From Euglena gracilis (Eukaryota > Euglenida > Euglenophyceae > Euglenales), in contig CP154957.1 in NCBI GenBank assembly GCA_039621445.1, positions 37,416,382 through 37,480,381 of the forward strand: 64,000 nt of DNA, read 5' to 3'. Below the pieces are notes generated by a model. That model searched no databases, had not been told where the DNA came from, and worked only from the letters and a program-made list of their open reading frames with translations. Both the position numbers and the translations under genes were made by a program. How positions within the stretch are numbered: the first letter of the stretch is position 1; each line of letters begins with the position of its first letter. Of this stretch, positions 1 through 10,385 are shown in pieces.

Positions 1-420
1 GCTTGTCCCATCCTCCTATTATATTCTTGTATTCTTGTATTCTTGTTCTAATAAAACAATAGCCAATTGATTTTTCAAAACACAGGAAGAAACACAGGAG
101 CTCCGCCTCCAGTGCGTGCCAAAAAGCAGCACCAACTCTTCCTGTGCTAGACAGGAGCGTTTTTTGTCTGTTGCACCTCCGACAATTGTGCTCGACTACT
201 CTCGTTTAACATGACATCTTATAGGTGTCCAACCAAGAGCTCCCAAGGGGTTTCGTACAGGTGGGGGTCGCTGAGCTCTTATCCCTTTATGGGTAAGAGC
301 GAAGCTTACCCCTGGGGAAAGGGGGGGGTCGAACCCCCCCTCCCGCCACCTCGGGAACCGGCGGATTATCACCATGATCCCGGCTCCGTTTCCGGATTTT
401 TTTTTTCAGGCGCGAGCGAC
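1..420. other. Non-coding, nothing recognised
   Basis: No convincing gene. A short TTCTTGTA-type microsatellite lies near 22-50, and G/C homopolymers occur near 307-330. Possible ORFs here are short and of low complexity. Confidence 0.5.
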
Positions 421-1110
421 TGGATTTCTAGTTTCCGAATCACCTCCGTTTGACCCCCCGACTCCCCGCCAGGCCCGAGTTATTCACCCGCGAAGGGGTC
501 CAAACTGGATAGGATTGGCCTCGTCCCCCTCTTCCGACTCTGCCATTTCGCTGGGGTCCAAAAATTGGTTAAAAAAATCAATTTTTCGAAATTATCTCGA
601 GAAAACGTGGATTACTTCCGTCTGACGAAATGCACCCCCGGAGGCTTTCTATCGTCCCCCGTTCGTCGTTTTGGTCGCCGACATGCCTGGCTCGTGTTCC
701 GGTTTTGTGGCCCAAAACGGACATTTTGGGGTGTTTTTTGGGCCGTTTTTTGCTCAAAAAAATCGGTTTTCCCAAAATATCTCAACAATGAAGCCAAATC
801 AAAGGAAAAGTCCGGAGAGCAAAAATGAAGCCCTTGGAATGCCCAATCCAACCATGGTTTATTTTCCCCCCGAACTCTTCGTGTATCTTGAGTTACGGCC
901 ATTTTTTTGGCCAATTTCGGCCCATTTCAGGGCCCATTTTGGGCTGTTTTTGGGGCCAAAAAATCGATGTTTCCAAAGTATCTCGGAAATGAAGCAAAAT
1001 CAAAGGAAATGTCCCAAGACCTAATTTGAAGCCCTTGGAAGGCCCCATCTAACAGTATTTTGGTTTCCCCGCACCTCCCCGCCTAGCCCGAGTTATTTTG
1101 GACAGTTTTG
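420..1110. repeat. Decayed tandem repeat, about 190-200 bp unit
   Basis: About three diverged units are seen. The phrase resembling AATCGGTTTTCCCAAAATAT followed by CTC recurs near 577, 763 and 961, each followed by a similar segment that includes GAAGCCCTTGGAA in the last two. The phrase CCGAGTTATT occurs at both edges, near 475 and 1090. No coding signal is seen. Confidence 0.6.
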
Positions 1111-1139
1111 GCTTGTTTTGGCTCAGCTGTTTTTGGCCA

Positions 1140-1650
1140 TTTTCGGGTCAAAAAATTGAGAAAAAGTTTTGCCCGAAACGAGCCTCCCACCCAGAAAAAA
1201 ATTTTTGAGCCAAAATGTGCGTTTTTCGACCCCCCGCCCCCGGGGGGGGAAATCAAAAAAAATTGCCCGAAACGATTTTTTTTTTGGCCTCCCGGACCCG
1301 GAAAACCTGTTTTTGAGCCGAATTGACCGTTTTTTCGACCCCCTGGGCCCCCCGTTTCTGGCCCGAAACCTCTGCACTTCGGGTCAAAAATGTGTCAAAA
1401 AAGTCCAAAAAAATCGAAAAAAAATTTTGGCCTCCCTCACCCGGAAAAACTGTTTTCGAGCCGAAAACGAGCGTTTTTTTTTTTTACCCCCAGACCCCCG
1501 TTTCTGGCCCGAAACTGATGCACTTTGGGTCAAAAATGGGTCAACAAAGTCGAAAAAAATCGAGAAAAAAACTTTGCCCGAAACGATGTTCTTTGGCCCC
1601 CCGGACCTGGAAAACTGTATTTGAGCCGAAAATGGGCACCAAAGCCAACC
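1140..1650 (-). repeat. Diverged copies of the 163-bp satellite, inverted
   Basis: Two to three copies match, in reverse complement, the satellite that fills 61.5-64 kb. Diagnostic blocks are GCCCGAAACGATGTT, CCCGGAAAAACTGTTTT, GAGCCGAAAACGAGCG and a TCGAAAAAAAT stretch after GGGTCAAAAA. The copies are much more diverged than those at the right end of the window. Confidence 0.7.
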
Positions 1651-2389
1651 AAACATTGCTTCCCATAACTCCGTCTCTGCCTGGCGTCCGAGCCACGTTT
1701 TCTGTTTTACCGTCAAAAACTGCGCCAGGTAAAGAGCTCAGCACCCCTCAAACCCTGGTTTCTTGTGGGTGAGGGGGTTTAACAAAAGAGGCATTTTTCT
1801 TTGGCACAATTGCATTGGTGCCGGTAATTTGAAACCCCCATCGAGTTTTTTTTTCCTGAATGAACTCTGCATGGTTTGTGTTTGCCGGTTTCTGTCATCA
1901 TTTGCTGTTGCAGGAAGAAGAAGACCCTGTTTGTTACGTTGGCTGCCCGATGAGATTTTGGCCTCGGTCCCTCACAGTTCAAAGCTGCAGTCGAGCGCCT
2001 GGCAGAAACGAAGAGTGCACCATCCTTTAGGTGAAAAAGAATGCGAGATATTTGTGTATTTTTGTGTTGTATCTTTATTTTTGCGTTTACCGGCTCTTCT
2101 CTGCCATGTCGTGGTCATGGGAAATTTCGCGGTCACGCTCCAATCGCTAAACGTCTTACATTCAACTTTCAATTGCACTGTGTTTGAGGGCGTGCAACCG
2201 TGGATTAGAATGGAACATCCCAAACATAATTTATTGCTTCATCTGAAAAACAAATGGTTAGCCACCCCGCCCAAATCCCGAGCATAAGGCAGTGACGGTA
2301 CTTTTGGGAGCCACGCGTTCACCCTGAACTTACCAAATCTTCCAAACACGGCTTGGGGACCGCTGGTTTTTAGCACGGCACCTGGGGTT
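1651..2389. other. Spacer without a recognised gene
   Basis: A 174-codon open frame (1763-2287, plus strand) exists but has no recognisable domain, starts in a T-rich region and has odd composition, so I do not call it a gene. The right edge abuts the precise start of a DIRS-like element. Confidence 0.4.
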
Positions 2390-2533
2390 CTCGGACTCCC
2401 ACGACACAGGAAGGGGGAGGAAGGGACCAAGAGGGCGAAGCACAAGAAGATGGTGAGCCCAACCCGCCCACCCCAAAAATCAACAGAAAAAGAAAAACCA
2501 TCCCAACCAGAAAGGGGACCCCCAACCAAGCAG
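2390..2533 (+). repeat. Split direct repeat A1 of the DIRS-like element
   Basis: Begins CTCGGACTCCCACGACAC and is nearly identical to 6666-6808. It starts exactly at the point where the internal region of this element (6634-6733) changes from its left half to its right half, so the left boundary of the element is sharp. Confidence 0.8.
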
Positions 2534-2600
2534 TTTGTGCGTGCGCGGGGGGTGCTTCTTACTGCTTTTTGTTGCCGGAGTTGGGTGATTCCTATTTCTG
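2534..2600 (+). repeat. Left inverted terminal repeat remnant
   Basis: Contains GGGGTGCTTCTTACTGC and GTTGCCGGAGTTGG, the reverse complement of a segment at about 6953-7010. The same blocks form the inverted terminal repeats of the DIRS-like element at 32.49-38.99 kb. About 40 bp at the outer edge is missing here and is replaced by repeat A1. Confidence 0.7.
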
Positions 2601-2744
2601 CACTTCGACCTCAAGGAGAAAAGAATTTCAACACTACGAGTGCGGTCAATACTGAAGACAAAGACATTCAAGAAATCAAACACGTGTTCAACGGAATTCA
2701 ATGAAAGATGTGTTGGAAAAAATTTCAAGCTGTCAAGAGGAAGT

Positions 2745-3950
2745 GGGAGCGCAAGGACGTTCAAGACAGACAGCCGAAGCTGGAAAAAAAAGAGGAACTG
2801 AAGGCGCTGGAGTAACCTGATGGAGCAGGGCCAACACGTCCGTCCGTGGCCGTCGCAACCCTTCCGCCCCCCAATTCGCCAGAAATTTCCTGTTTTCAAC
2901 AGAGCTTTTGTGACGGCCATGGACCCTGGACACTCGTGGTCAGAGCAAAGCGTCAGAGGAGCCATCCAGGGCAAGGCCCATTGGGTCATGGGGACCCATC
3001 ACAGTCATCAATCAAGGAAACATTGTCAGGAGCGGGAAACACAGGTCTGGCAGACTACCCATCCCCCTTCTCATCCCCACCCCTATGGCAGGGGAAATAT
3101 GACAAGTTCAAAGGGTTCAAGTCAGGAAGGTGGAAACCCTCCTCAAAATGGCCATGGCGGCCATCTATCTACAGGGCCTGGGGCCCAAGGCCATGGCAGC
3201 CATCATTCAAAAGGGCATGGTGCCCATTCTCAAGGACACAGAACCCAGAATCCCAGCAGGGGACCCCAGTGGGGAGAGGTATGTCCAACTATCCCCCCAG
3301 AACCCTCAAAATCATTCCCCCCAGGGGAAGCAAGCCACAGCCAAGACAGGTGGCATCAAACCCCTCAGGGAAATTCAGCCATGGTGGCTTATCTGGGGAA
3401 CCAAGAGGGAAAAAGAAGACACAAGAAAAGTGCTGGAGAGAAGGTCAATGGAGACCAAGAAGGCCAGATGGCCCAGAAGGCCAATGGAGGCCATTACAAT
3501 CAAGATATCAAGGCCAATGGAGGCCATTTCAAGCAAATTCAGGTGGCCACTGGAGGCAAGCACATTCAAGATATCAGCCCTTGGGGGGGAGGCCCAAGAT
3601 TGGCTACACCAGGGCCCCCCCAGAAGGTAATCAGCCCTCACCCCCCAGCATTATATGTACCTCCCCACCACAGACCTTCCCCCATCTTTCCAAAACAGGG
3701 GGAAAGCCTGTCTTTGAGAAGCCCTATGGCAGGGCCAGCTACAGCCCCAGTGATGGGGCAGCCAGGGATGACCCCAGTAATGGGGAAACCTGGGGGAGGG
3801 ACCCCAGTGATGGGGCCAGTGGAATCCCCAGACACATTACACCCAGGGGTACCCCCTTACAAGGCCCTGCAGGCCAGCATCCCCCATTGGGTCAAGGCAG
3901 GAGCCAGCAGAGAGTATTAAAACCTGATAAGGGAGGGAGTTATGGCAGAT
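2745..3950 (+). pseudogene. DIRS-like gag (ORF1), frameshifted
   Basis: Predicted RNA-binding structural protein of the element. It is recognised by a short motif, DGHGPWT, near 2920-2940 followed by a basic stretch; the same motif opens the gag of five other copies in this window (for example near 22010, 32200 and 38190 on the minus strand). The rest is low-complexity, rich in G, P, Q and W, with short repeats such as GQWRP. Several frames are open in parallel, so the true frame is uncertain. No zinc knuckle is seen. The product would lie upstream of RT, as in DIRS elements. Confidence 0.6.
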
Positions 3951-5767
3951 CTTCCCCTCCCCCCTCAAATGTCCTTAAAAGTTCCCTTCAAAACTCCCCA
4001 AGAAATAATGACTGCCCAGAAAATTCTGAGAGAATACGAATGTGCAGGGGCAACCAGGCAAATCCCCCCAGAGGAGGCAAAACATTTGGTCCCTTACTTC
4101 ATCATTTCCAAAAAAGAAGGGGAAAAGACAAAGGAAAGACTAATTTCAGACTGTCGACAGTTAAATCTCCACTTCACCCCCCAGAAGTTCAGACTGGAGC
4201 ATATGGGAAATATCTTCCCATATCTGAGGAAAGGTTGGTTCTGTGGAAAAATAGATTTGAAAGATGCTTATTTCCACTTAAAACTGCACAGCAGTCTAGA
4301 AAGGCATGTTTGCATGCAGGTGGGGGGGGAAAAACCTGGCAGTTTCAAGCTGCATGCTTCGGCATCAGCAGCCTGCCTCAAAAATTTATGACTCTCATGA
4401 GAGTCTGGGAGAGGAAATGGAGAAAAGAGGGAAAGGTAGTTTTCATCTACCTGGACGACATTTTGCTGTTAGCCCCCAGCAAAAAGACAGCAGCCCAGCA
4501 TTTGGCAGAAATAAACAGGACCTTTTACTGGCAGGTTTCAGATTAAACCTCCCCAAGTCCTGTCGGGAACCCACACAGGAAATAAAACATTTGGGCCAGT
4601 GGGTCAACTTGAAAAAAGGCCAGCTGGATTCCTCAGGAAAAACTAAAATCCTTAAGAAAGGAGCTGGGCAAAGTGCTCACAGCACAAAAAATGAGCTGCA
4701 GAAAGCTCAGTTCCATTGTAGGTCAAGTCAGAAGTTACCTAGTCTCAATGCCATTTCTCAGAATTCTGACAGACCAACTTTGCAAAATGGTGGATTTGCA
4801 CACAAAGTGGGGTTGGGACCACACCCTAACCATTCCCCAGGGGGTCAAAGATCAAATTGTGGAGTTAAAAGCGTTTTTGCAGCCAGGTGTGGGCAGAGCT
4901 TTTCAATCCCAGGCCTCTCAGGAACTGTTCTCAGACAGCAGCACCTGGCAGTGGGGGGGGCTGGACAAAAACTCAGGCCAAAAAGTGCAGGATTTTTGGA
5001 GGGACCTGCACATCCTTCACATCAACCAAAAAGAGTTGATGTCAGCAGTGGAGACAGTAAAAAGTCTGGCCAAACCAAAACAAACAATAATGCTTCACGT
5101 GGACAGCCAGGTGGCTGTCAGTTATTTAACAAAATGGGGAGGCAGAAAGCCCTACCTAAATTCCATCTTAAAACCCCTGCTGTATCATTGTCAGGAAAAG
5201 AAAATCAATTTGCAGGTGGTTTGGGTTCCCACAAAAGAGCAATTGGCAGACTCCCTGACCAGGGAGCAAAAGGACCCAGGGGATTATACCCTAAATTTGA
5301 ACATCTTTCACCAAATTCTGAAATTTTTCAGAAAGGACATTACCCCAGAGGTGGACATGTTTTGCACACCCAGCAACAAAAAATTTCCCCAGTTTGTTTG
5401 TCGATACCCCCACCAAGGGGCTTTGCTGGTGGATGCCTTGAAGGCAGATTTGAAGGGTCTCCCCCCAGTTTATGCCAACCCTCCCTGGAGCATCATTCCC
5501 CAGTGGGTTCAGAGATTAATGTTAAACCCAGACCTAACATGTCTGTTGATCGTACCCCACTGGGCTTCGACATCATGGTGGCGCCCAATTAATGCCCATC
5601 GACAGCCAGGCAGCAAAGTTTTGCTGGTCCCCCCCCAATGGGGTCTATTCACCAACTGCTGGGGGGAGGAGATGCCCCCCCCAAGGTGGAATTTGGCCTG
5701 CTTGGTTGTGTCAGGCAAATATTACAATCCCAGGAAGTTTCGATGTCCAGTATCGACACTTACATAA
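3942..5767 (+). pseudogene. DIRS-like RT-RNase H-methyltransferase-like, frameshifted
   Basis: Reverse transcriptase signatures in order: ERLISDCRQLN, KIDLKDAYFHL (motif A Asp), CFGISSLPQKF (motif B) and FIYLDDILLL (YLDD catalytic box, near 4450). RNase H follows with DSSTWQWGG, NQKELMSAVET, HVDSQVAVSY and LADSLTR, which supply the usual acidic residues. A C-terminal block with YANPPW resembles the Dam-like methyltransferase domain of DIRS elements. The frame changes near 4320 (G run), near 4515 and again near 4650, so no intact protein is possible. The related minus-strand copy at 33.7-36.0 kb shows the unbroken arrangement. Confidence 0.85.
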
Positions 5768-6620
5768 AAAATCTGGGAAATGTCAAAAGATATGACTCAG
5801 CCTTCAGGACATTGATGGGCCAATTATTGCAAAAAGGGGTGCCTCTGCAGAAGTGCACAGTCCCCAAGATGGCTGAAGCCATCCTTGATCTTGCTGTTCA
5901 TAGCATCAACACTGCACGAAATGCATATGCAGCAGCCTTATTACTCCCAGGGTTTGGGTCTTTGAGATTTTCACCTCTTCTGGCTCCATTGAAAAGGAAG
6001 TGGAATGCCAATGTCTGCAAGTATGCCCACTTTTGGGACCCCACTGATTTCCTAGAAAACATCATGAAGAATTCCACACCCCTCTCAGACCTATCTGTGA
6101 AAGAGCTCAGAAACAGACTCATCATCTGTTGGAGGCTTTTGGCCCTCCACAGGGGGGTTGATTTAGCCAGGACACAGCGAAAAATCAGTTTCGTGGGGGA
6201 AAAAATTTTCATTTTGTTGCAAAGGAAAGGGTGGCAATTCCCAAGATGGGAGGAAGTTTTGAATCTGCCACACACCCCCCTCATAAGCCCTTGGCATTTA
6301 TTGCAAGAGTATGTGGAAAGGACAGCCCACATGGTCGGACACAAAAATAATTTGTTATGGTCTTTGGATGGTAAAAGACCTTTGACATCAGAAAGGGTGA
6401 ATTCCCTGACCAGAGAAATTCTGCAAGAGGGGGGGGGTGGACACCACCCACTGGAAACCCCACAGCACCAGAGGGGCTGGGGTTTTATGGTGGAAAAATG
6501 CTGGTTTGCAAGTGGAAGAAGTCCAGCAATTGGGTCAGTGGAAAAATTTTGGGGCCTTCCAAGCTCATTATTTAAGGCTGGGAGTCGTTTCAAAAATTCA
6601 AAATATTATGGCCCAAAGGG
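5600..6620 (+). pseudogene. DIRS-like tyrosine recombinase, frameshifted
   Basis: The enzyme that would insert the circular cDNA. The N-terminal core-binding part includes NVKRYDSAFR. The catalytic arginine is in LALHRGVDLARTQR (near 6140-6180); after a frameshift at the G run at 6428-6437 the HxxR box (HSTRGAGV) and the GQWKN...HYLRLG segment with the nucleophilic tyrosine continue in another frame. The ORF uses the frame one base upstream of the RT frame, and this frame is largely open beneath the RT region from about 4306, as in DIRS-1, where recombinase and RT ORFs overlap. Confidence 0.85.
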
Positions 6621-6633
6621 GGGTGCACAGTAC

Positions 6634-6733
6634 CTCACCGTCTCGCAGTGCGGAGCCCGAATGGTCTCGGACTCCCACGACACAGGAAGGGGGAGGAAGG
6701 GACCAAGAGGGCGAAGCACAAGAAGATGGTGAG
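6634..6733 (+). repeat. Internal complementary region (B1A2)
   Basis: The left half (GCAGTGCGGAGCCCGAATGG) is repeated at the right end of the element and the right half (starting CTCGGACTCCCAC) at the left end. By established DIRS/PAT models this region templates closure of the cDNA circle. Confidence 0.75.
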
Positions 6734-6952
6734 CCCAACCCGCCCACCCCAAAAATCAACAGAAAAAGAAAACCATCCCAACCAGAAAGGGGACCCCCAA
6801 CCAAGCAGCCCCAACCGCCCACCCAGCAACACACCAGAAAGAGAAAACCATCCCCATCGGGGGGGGGGGGGGGCCACCAAGCGACCATGGGAGAGGGGGG
6901 GGGCGGGGCCACGACGGTTCAGCTTCGCCAAGGTGTCGGAGGAGGCCACCTC

Positions 6953-7077
6953 GTCGCCAACTCCGGCAACAAAGGCGCAGTAAGAAGCACCCCCCGCGCA
7001 CGCACAAACACACCAGAACAGAACAGCCGGCAAAGAAAGCAGGACCTCACCATCTCGCAGTGCGGAGCCCGAATGGT
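6953..7077 (+). repeat. Right terminal repeat with B2
   Basis: The inverted complement of the left terminal segment (GCAGTAAGAAGCACCCCC) is followed by CTCACCATCTCGCAGTGCGG and ends at GAATGGT, the junction point of the internal region. This defines the right boundary of the element. The next 85 bp (7078-7164) resemble the end of yet another DIRS terminal repeat. Confidence 0.7.
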
Positions 7078-7379
7078 CTGCACTTTGTTCTTGTGGGGCA
7101 TGCCTTGCTGCCGGCGGCATGTTTTTTGGATTGTGATTTCGCGCGGGGTCAGAAGCCCCCGTTGTCGATGCAAGCCGAAAAGGGAGGAAGGGACACGGAG
7201 GGCGAAGCACAAAGACATTGTGAGGCCGGCGGTGCTGTTTGGATTGTTTTGGCGCGCTTGGTTAGGTGTCCGCGCCTCGCCGGAGTTGCCTGGTGCGCCT
7301 CCGACGTGACGACGTGGCTTCTGTCCCCTGGGGGGTCCCCCCCTCTTCCCCCCTGGCCTCATTTTCTGACATGGGTGGG

Positions 7380-7462
7380 GGTCGGGCTCACAATGTCTTT
7401 GTGCTTCGCCATCGGTTTCCGAGTGCGAGACGCCTCGGGCTCCGCACTTTGCCGTTGTGAGG
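7380..7462 (-). repeat. Internal complementary region of the deleted DIRS copy
   Basis: Contains GGGCTCCGCACTTTGCCG and TTTGTGCTTCGCC, matching the two outer ends of the same element at about 8320-8345 and 7190-7215. Confidence 0.65.
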
Positions 7463-8204
7463 CCAGATTGTGCACTGAAATTAGGAGGGCCGGGGCATTT
7501 TCCAAGGCACCTTGTGCCCCCAGTTTTTTACACTTGGCTGCAAAAAGCCTCCACACCCATCCACTGACCACGTTAAGAAAACTTCTTGGGGAGAAAGGCC
7601 TATTTTTTGAGTAAACCCCTGCCATGTCCTGTGGGGTCTTGGTGCTGGTGCCCCCCTTGGCCTTTGTTCCAGCGCCTTTTGTGGCTGCAGATTCCTTCAT
7701 GGCCTGTTGTGTCATCATGGCCCTTGTTGCCTTCATGGCCTGTGCGGTTTTGGCTGCCATAGCCTCGCTTGGATGCATTGTGTGATTTGGATTGTTGGCC
7801 CCCATGGCCCTGGTTCCAATGGCCGCAGCGGCCTGGTGGTTGTTGCCTCTGCCCCCTGTTGGGTCTTCTGACAACTGTCTGCCAGGGTCCGTGGCCATCG
7901 CTTTGGGTGGTTTGGGTTGTGGAAATTTCTGTGGGGGAAATTTATATTGGGGAAGGGGCAGCCACGGTTCGCCACAGTCGACCCGCGTCGTCAGGTTGTC
8001 CAGCTGCTGCTGCTGCTGCTTCTTCTTGAAGGTCTCCAGCGCTGTGCTTCTTTGAAGTTGCACCTTTCATTGAATTCTTTCAAAAAAATCAACAACTTTT
8101 TATTTGAGGTTCTGCACGAGCGTTAGTTTGTGGATAATTTGAATTGATTGATTGTCTTCTTCTTTTCTCAATTGATGAGATATTTGATGCTCCTTTATTC
8201 TGGT

Positions 8205-8345
8205 GTCGAAGGGCAAATTAGGAATCAGCCAACTCCGGCGAAAAAAAGGCACTAAGCAGGGACTCCTGACCCAGCGGACGCAAGCAAATCCAAACAACAC
8301 CGCCGGCGAACAATGCATGGCCTCACAAGGGCAAAGTGCGGAGCC
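8205..8345 (-). repeat. DIRS left terminal repeat
   Basis: Plus-strand text includes GTGTCGAAGGGCAAATTAGG, CCAACTCCGGCG and GTGCGGAGCCCGAGGTGTCC. The same repeat occurs near 22340-22475, 38490-38643 and 39010-39157, which defines one DIRS family in this window (family B). Confidence 0.75.
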
Positions 8346-10385
8346 CGAGGTGTCCCTGCCCCTCTGGTGGAGTGTGCCCCGAACACCTGGGGGGTCACCC
8401 CATGTTTGGCGGAAATTATTTTGTGGTCGAAGCAATGGGGTCTCCGCTTATGGCCCAGAAGGGGGGTTTTAATGAATTCAGAAGGGGGCCCCCAGGTCTA
8501 ACGAATAATCTTGTTGCTGCAACATGTGGCATCATCAAGTGAAATGGACTTATTTGGGGGCAAGTGGAAATGTACACCATCCTCTCCCATTTGTGAAACT
8601 TCTGGCCTTAACGCTCAATTTTTATGTTGGGTGCCCTACCCAACACACTGGTGGTTCTTTTGACTTGTTATAAATCAGAAGATCGATATAAACAGAGGAT
8701 TCGTGAGCAAAAAAATAAGCTGTGCACGCAATGCACAAATATGAGTGGGCATAGGCGCCTTTGCCAGCTCCGGGAGGATTGGGAGGGGATCCCAAAATGC
8801 CCCATACTTCTCCAGATTTTGCTTCCAAAGCCTTTTATAAGGTGTCAAAAGGGTGTGGAACCTTAGCCCACCAAACCCAGGAATCAAAAGCATAGCACTG
8901 TATGCATTACGGGCTTGGGCCTTAGAAAATTGGAATAATTGAATTAAAGCGTCATCCACTTGGCCTGTGGTGGCTTCAGGGGGGGGGCACCCCATTTTTT
9001 TAAAAAATTTTCCACAGAAGTGGAAAGGCAGTCTGATAACGTTTTAAACTGGGATTTCTCCCCAGGAAATCGTCAATGGTTTTTACTTGAATTTGTTTGC
9101 CCTCCAATATTTGCCTGAGCAAATCATGCAAAGTTGTGGCCACCGGGGGGGCGGCGGTAGAATTTTTTCCCACCTGCAATTGGTGAACATACCCCTGTAG
9201 GGGGTGATTTTCAGGCAGGGGGTCCATGGCACTTTCATCTTTATTAATTGGGGTCACCAGGTGGTTGAATCATACATCTCTCTAAGGTTTTGCGAACCCC
9301 CCCCCCGGGCGGGCGGCTGCCGCCAGCCCCGATTTGGGCCCAGCCCAGCCGCAGCAGCCCCCCCCCCCCGGGGGGGGGTGCTGCTAGGCCTAGCTAGCCA
9401 GCTGCGTTTTTGGGGGCCAGTCCCAAATTTTTCGGCGCGAAGCGCCGAAATTTTTTGAGAAAACTGTGTTAAAAAAGTGGCCAAAAATGGGGTTTGGGGC
9501 ATTTTTGGGGGGTTTCAGATGCATCATTTTTTCAAAACTGTGTTTTGCAGGTCATTTTTGGGCATTTTTCCGATTTCAGTCCAGCTCGCCCCGGTTCGGG
9601 TCCAGCCGGGGTCCAGCCCCTCCCCCCCCCCCCCCGGGGGGGCAGGCTAGCCAGCCCAAATTTCTAGCCAGCGCAAATGTCTAGCCCTCGCCCAGCAACC
9701 CCCCCCCCGGGGTCCTTGATGTATGGGTTGAATCCCTGTAGGAGGTGACCATCAAAACTTTGGTCTGGGGAAAATTTTTCAACCTGGGCAGAAAATTTTG
9801 AATTGTTGACAAAGGGGGGTTTGCATAAAGATCCCCCATGTTGTCCAGTGGACATTGTAATGCATACACTGCTGTGGCCTCCCAGTGTGGCCATATGGCC
9901 ACGAAATTGGGCAGTTTGTTGTTGCCTGGGGAGGCAAGTAAAACATCTGTTTCCAGATGTATGAACTTTTGGAAATGCTGCCTTAGCCAGTGAAAAATCT
10001 GGGGGTCTAAAGTATAATCCCCCCCTGTCCATTTCCCATCTGCTTATGGGGTCAGCCAGGTATCCTTTTGAAGGCACCCAGTTGACTTGGGGGTTTACTT
10101 GTTTTTACATGCACCATTTGAAAAATGGTCATAGGATGTTGTTGAAGGGGTCCTTTCTGCCCCCACCCCTTTTATCAGGTAATAATAAATGACCTGGTTG
10201 TTTACGGACAAAGAAACTGTTTCCCCAGGTTTGCTCAAACTTTTCACAGTGCTGATTGCTGCACTGAGCTCCTTTACATTTGTGTGTAAAATGGAGTATT
10301 TCTCCAAAATTCCTGCACAATTTCTCTTGTGTTGATGTTCAGCCCCCCCCCTCCCCCATGCATGGGTGCTGCTGTCTGAATGCAA
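8346..10385 (-). pseudogene. DIRS copy: RNase H, methyltransferase-like and recombinase remnants
   Basis: On the minus strand: RNase H pieces (HSDSSTHAWG near 10370, VKELSAAISTVKSLS, VNNQVIYYYL; the second Asp is changed to Asn), the end of RNase H (LADPISRWEMDRG, near 10050), methyltransferase-like remnants (9960-9740), and recombinase pieces (LIPGFGGLRF, KYGAFWDPLPIL). Multiple frameshifts are present. The copy ends near 8350 without the HxxR box, where the deleted copy begins. Its upstream part (gag, RT) is absent: the chromovirus-like region starts at about 10385. Confidence 0.75.
9272..9725. mobile_element. Small GC-run transposon with 9-bp target duplication
   Basis: Inserted in the DIRS copy. 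GGTTGAATC occurs at 9263-9271 and 9726-9734; the homologous place in another copy (near 24370) has it once (as GGCTGAATC). Ends are ATACATC and GATGTAT, short inverted repeats. The inside has C and G runs and the hairpin TTTCGGCGCGAAGCGCCGAA (9430-9449). It has no ORF. A 9-bp duplication would fit a Mutator-like family, by inference. Confidence 0.65.

Larger units (their letters stand above)
2390..7077 (+). mobile_element. DIRS-like retrotransposon, split-direct-repeat form
   Basis: A full-length but inactivated tyrosine-recombinase retrotransposon. Order: repeat A1 (2390-2533), gag, RT-RNase H-methyltransferase-like ORF, tyrosine recombinase, repeat B1 (6634-6665), A2 (6666-6808), B2 (7046-7077). 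A1 and A2 differ only in one homopolymer base over about 143 bp; B1 and B2 differ at one position in about 32. This A1-ORFs-B1A2-B2 order is the split direct repeat known from PAT and Ngaro elements. A remnant inverted repeat (2534-2583 against about 6953-7010) is also present, as in DIRS-1. Frameshifts, mainly at G runs, break all ORFs. Confidence 0.85.
7165..8345 (-). mobile_element. Internally deleted DIRS derivative, about 1.2 kb
   Basis: Read on the minus strand: left terminal repeat (8345 to about 8205), a gag start (8063, with a poly-Gln run and a Lys/Pro-rich segment), then a deletion that joins directly to the last codons of a tyrosine recombinase (LGAQGALENA near 7490), an internal complementary region (about 7380-7462) and the right terminal repeat and end (about 7260-7165). 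RT, RNase H and most of the recombinase are gone, while all cis elements remain. It looks like a non-autonomous unit that could be mobilised in trans. Confidence 0.7.

Noticed and set aside
1763-2287. 174-codon ORF as a gene
   Set aside because: No domain, odd composition with Cys/Leu/Phe stretches from T-rich DNA, no support from neighbours.
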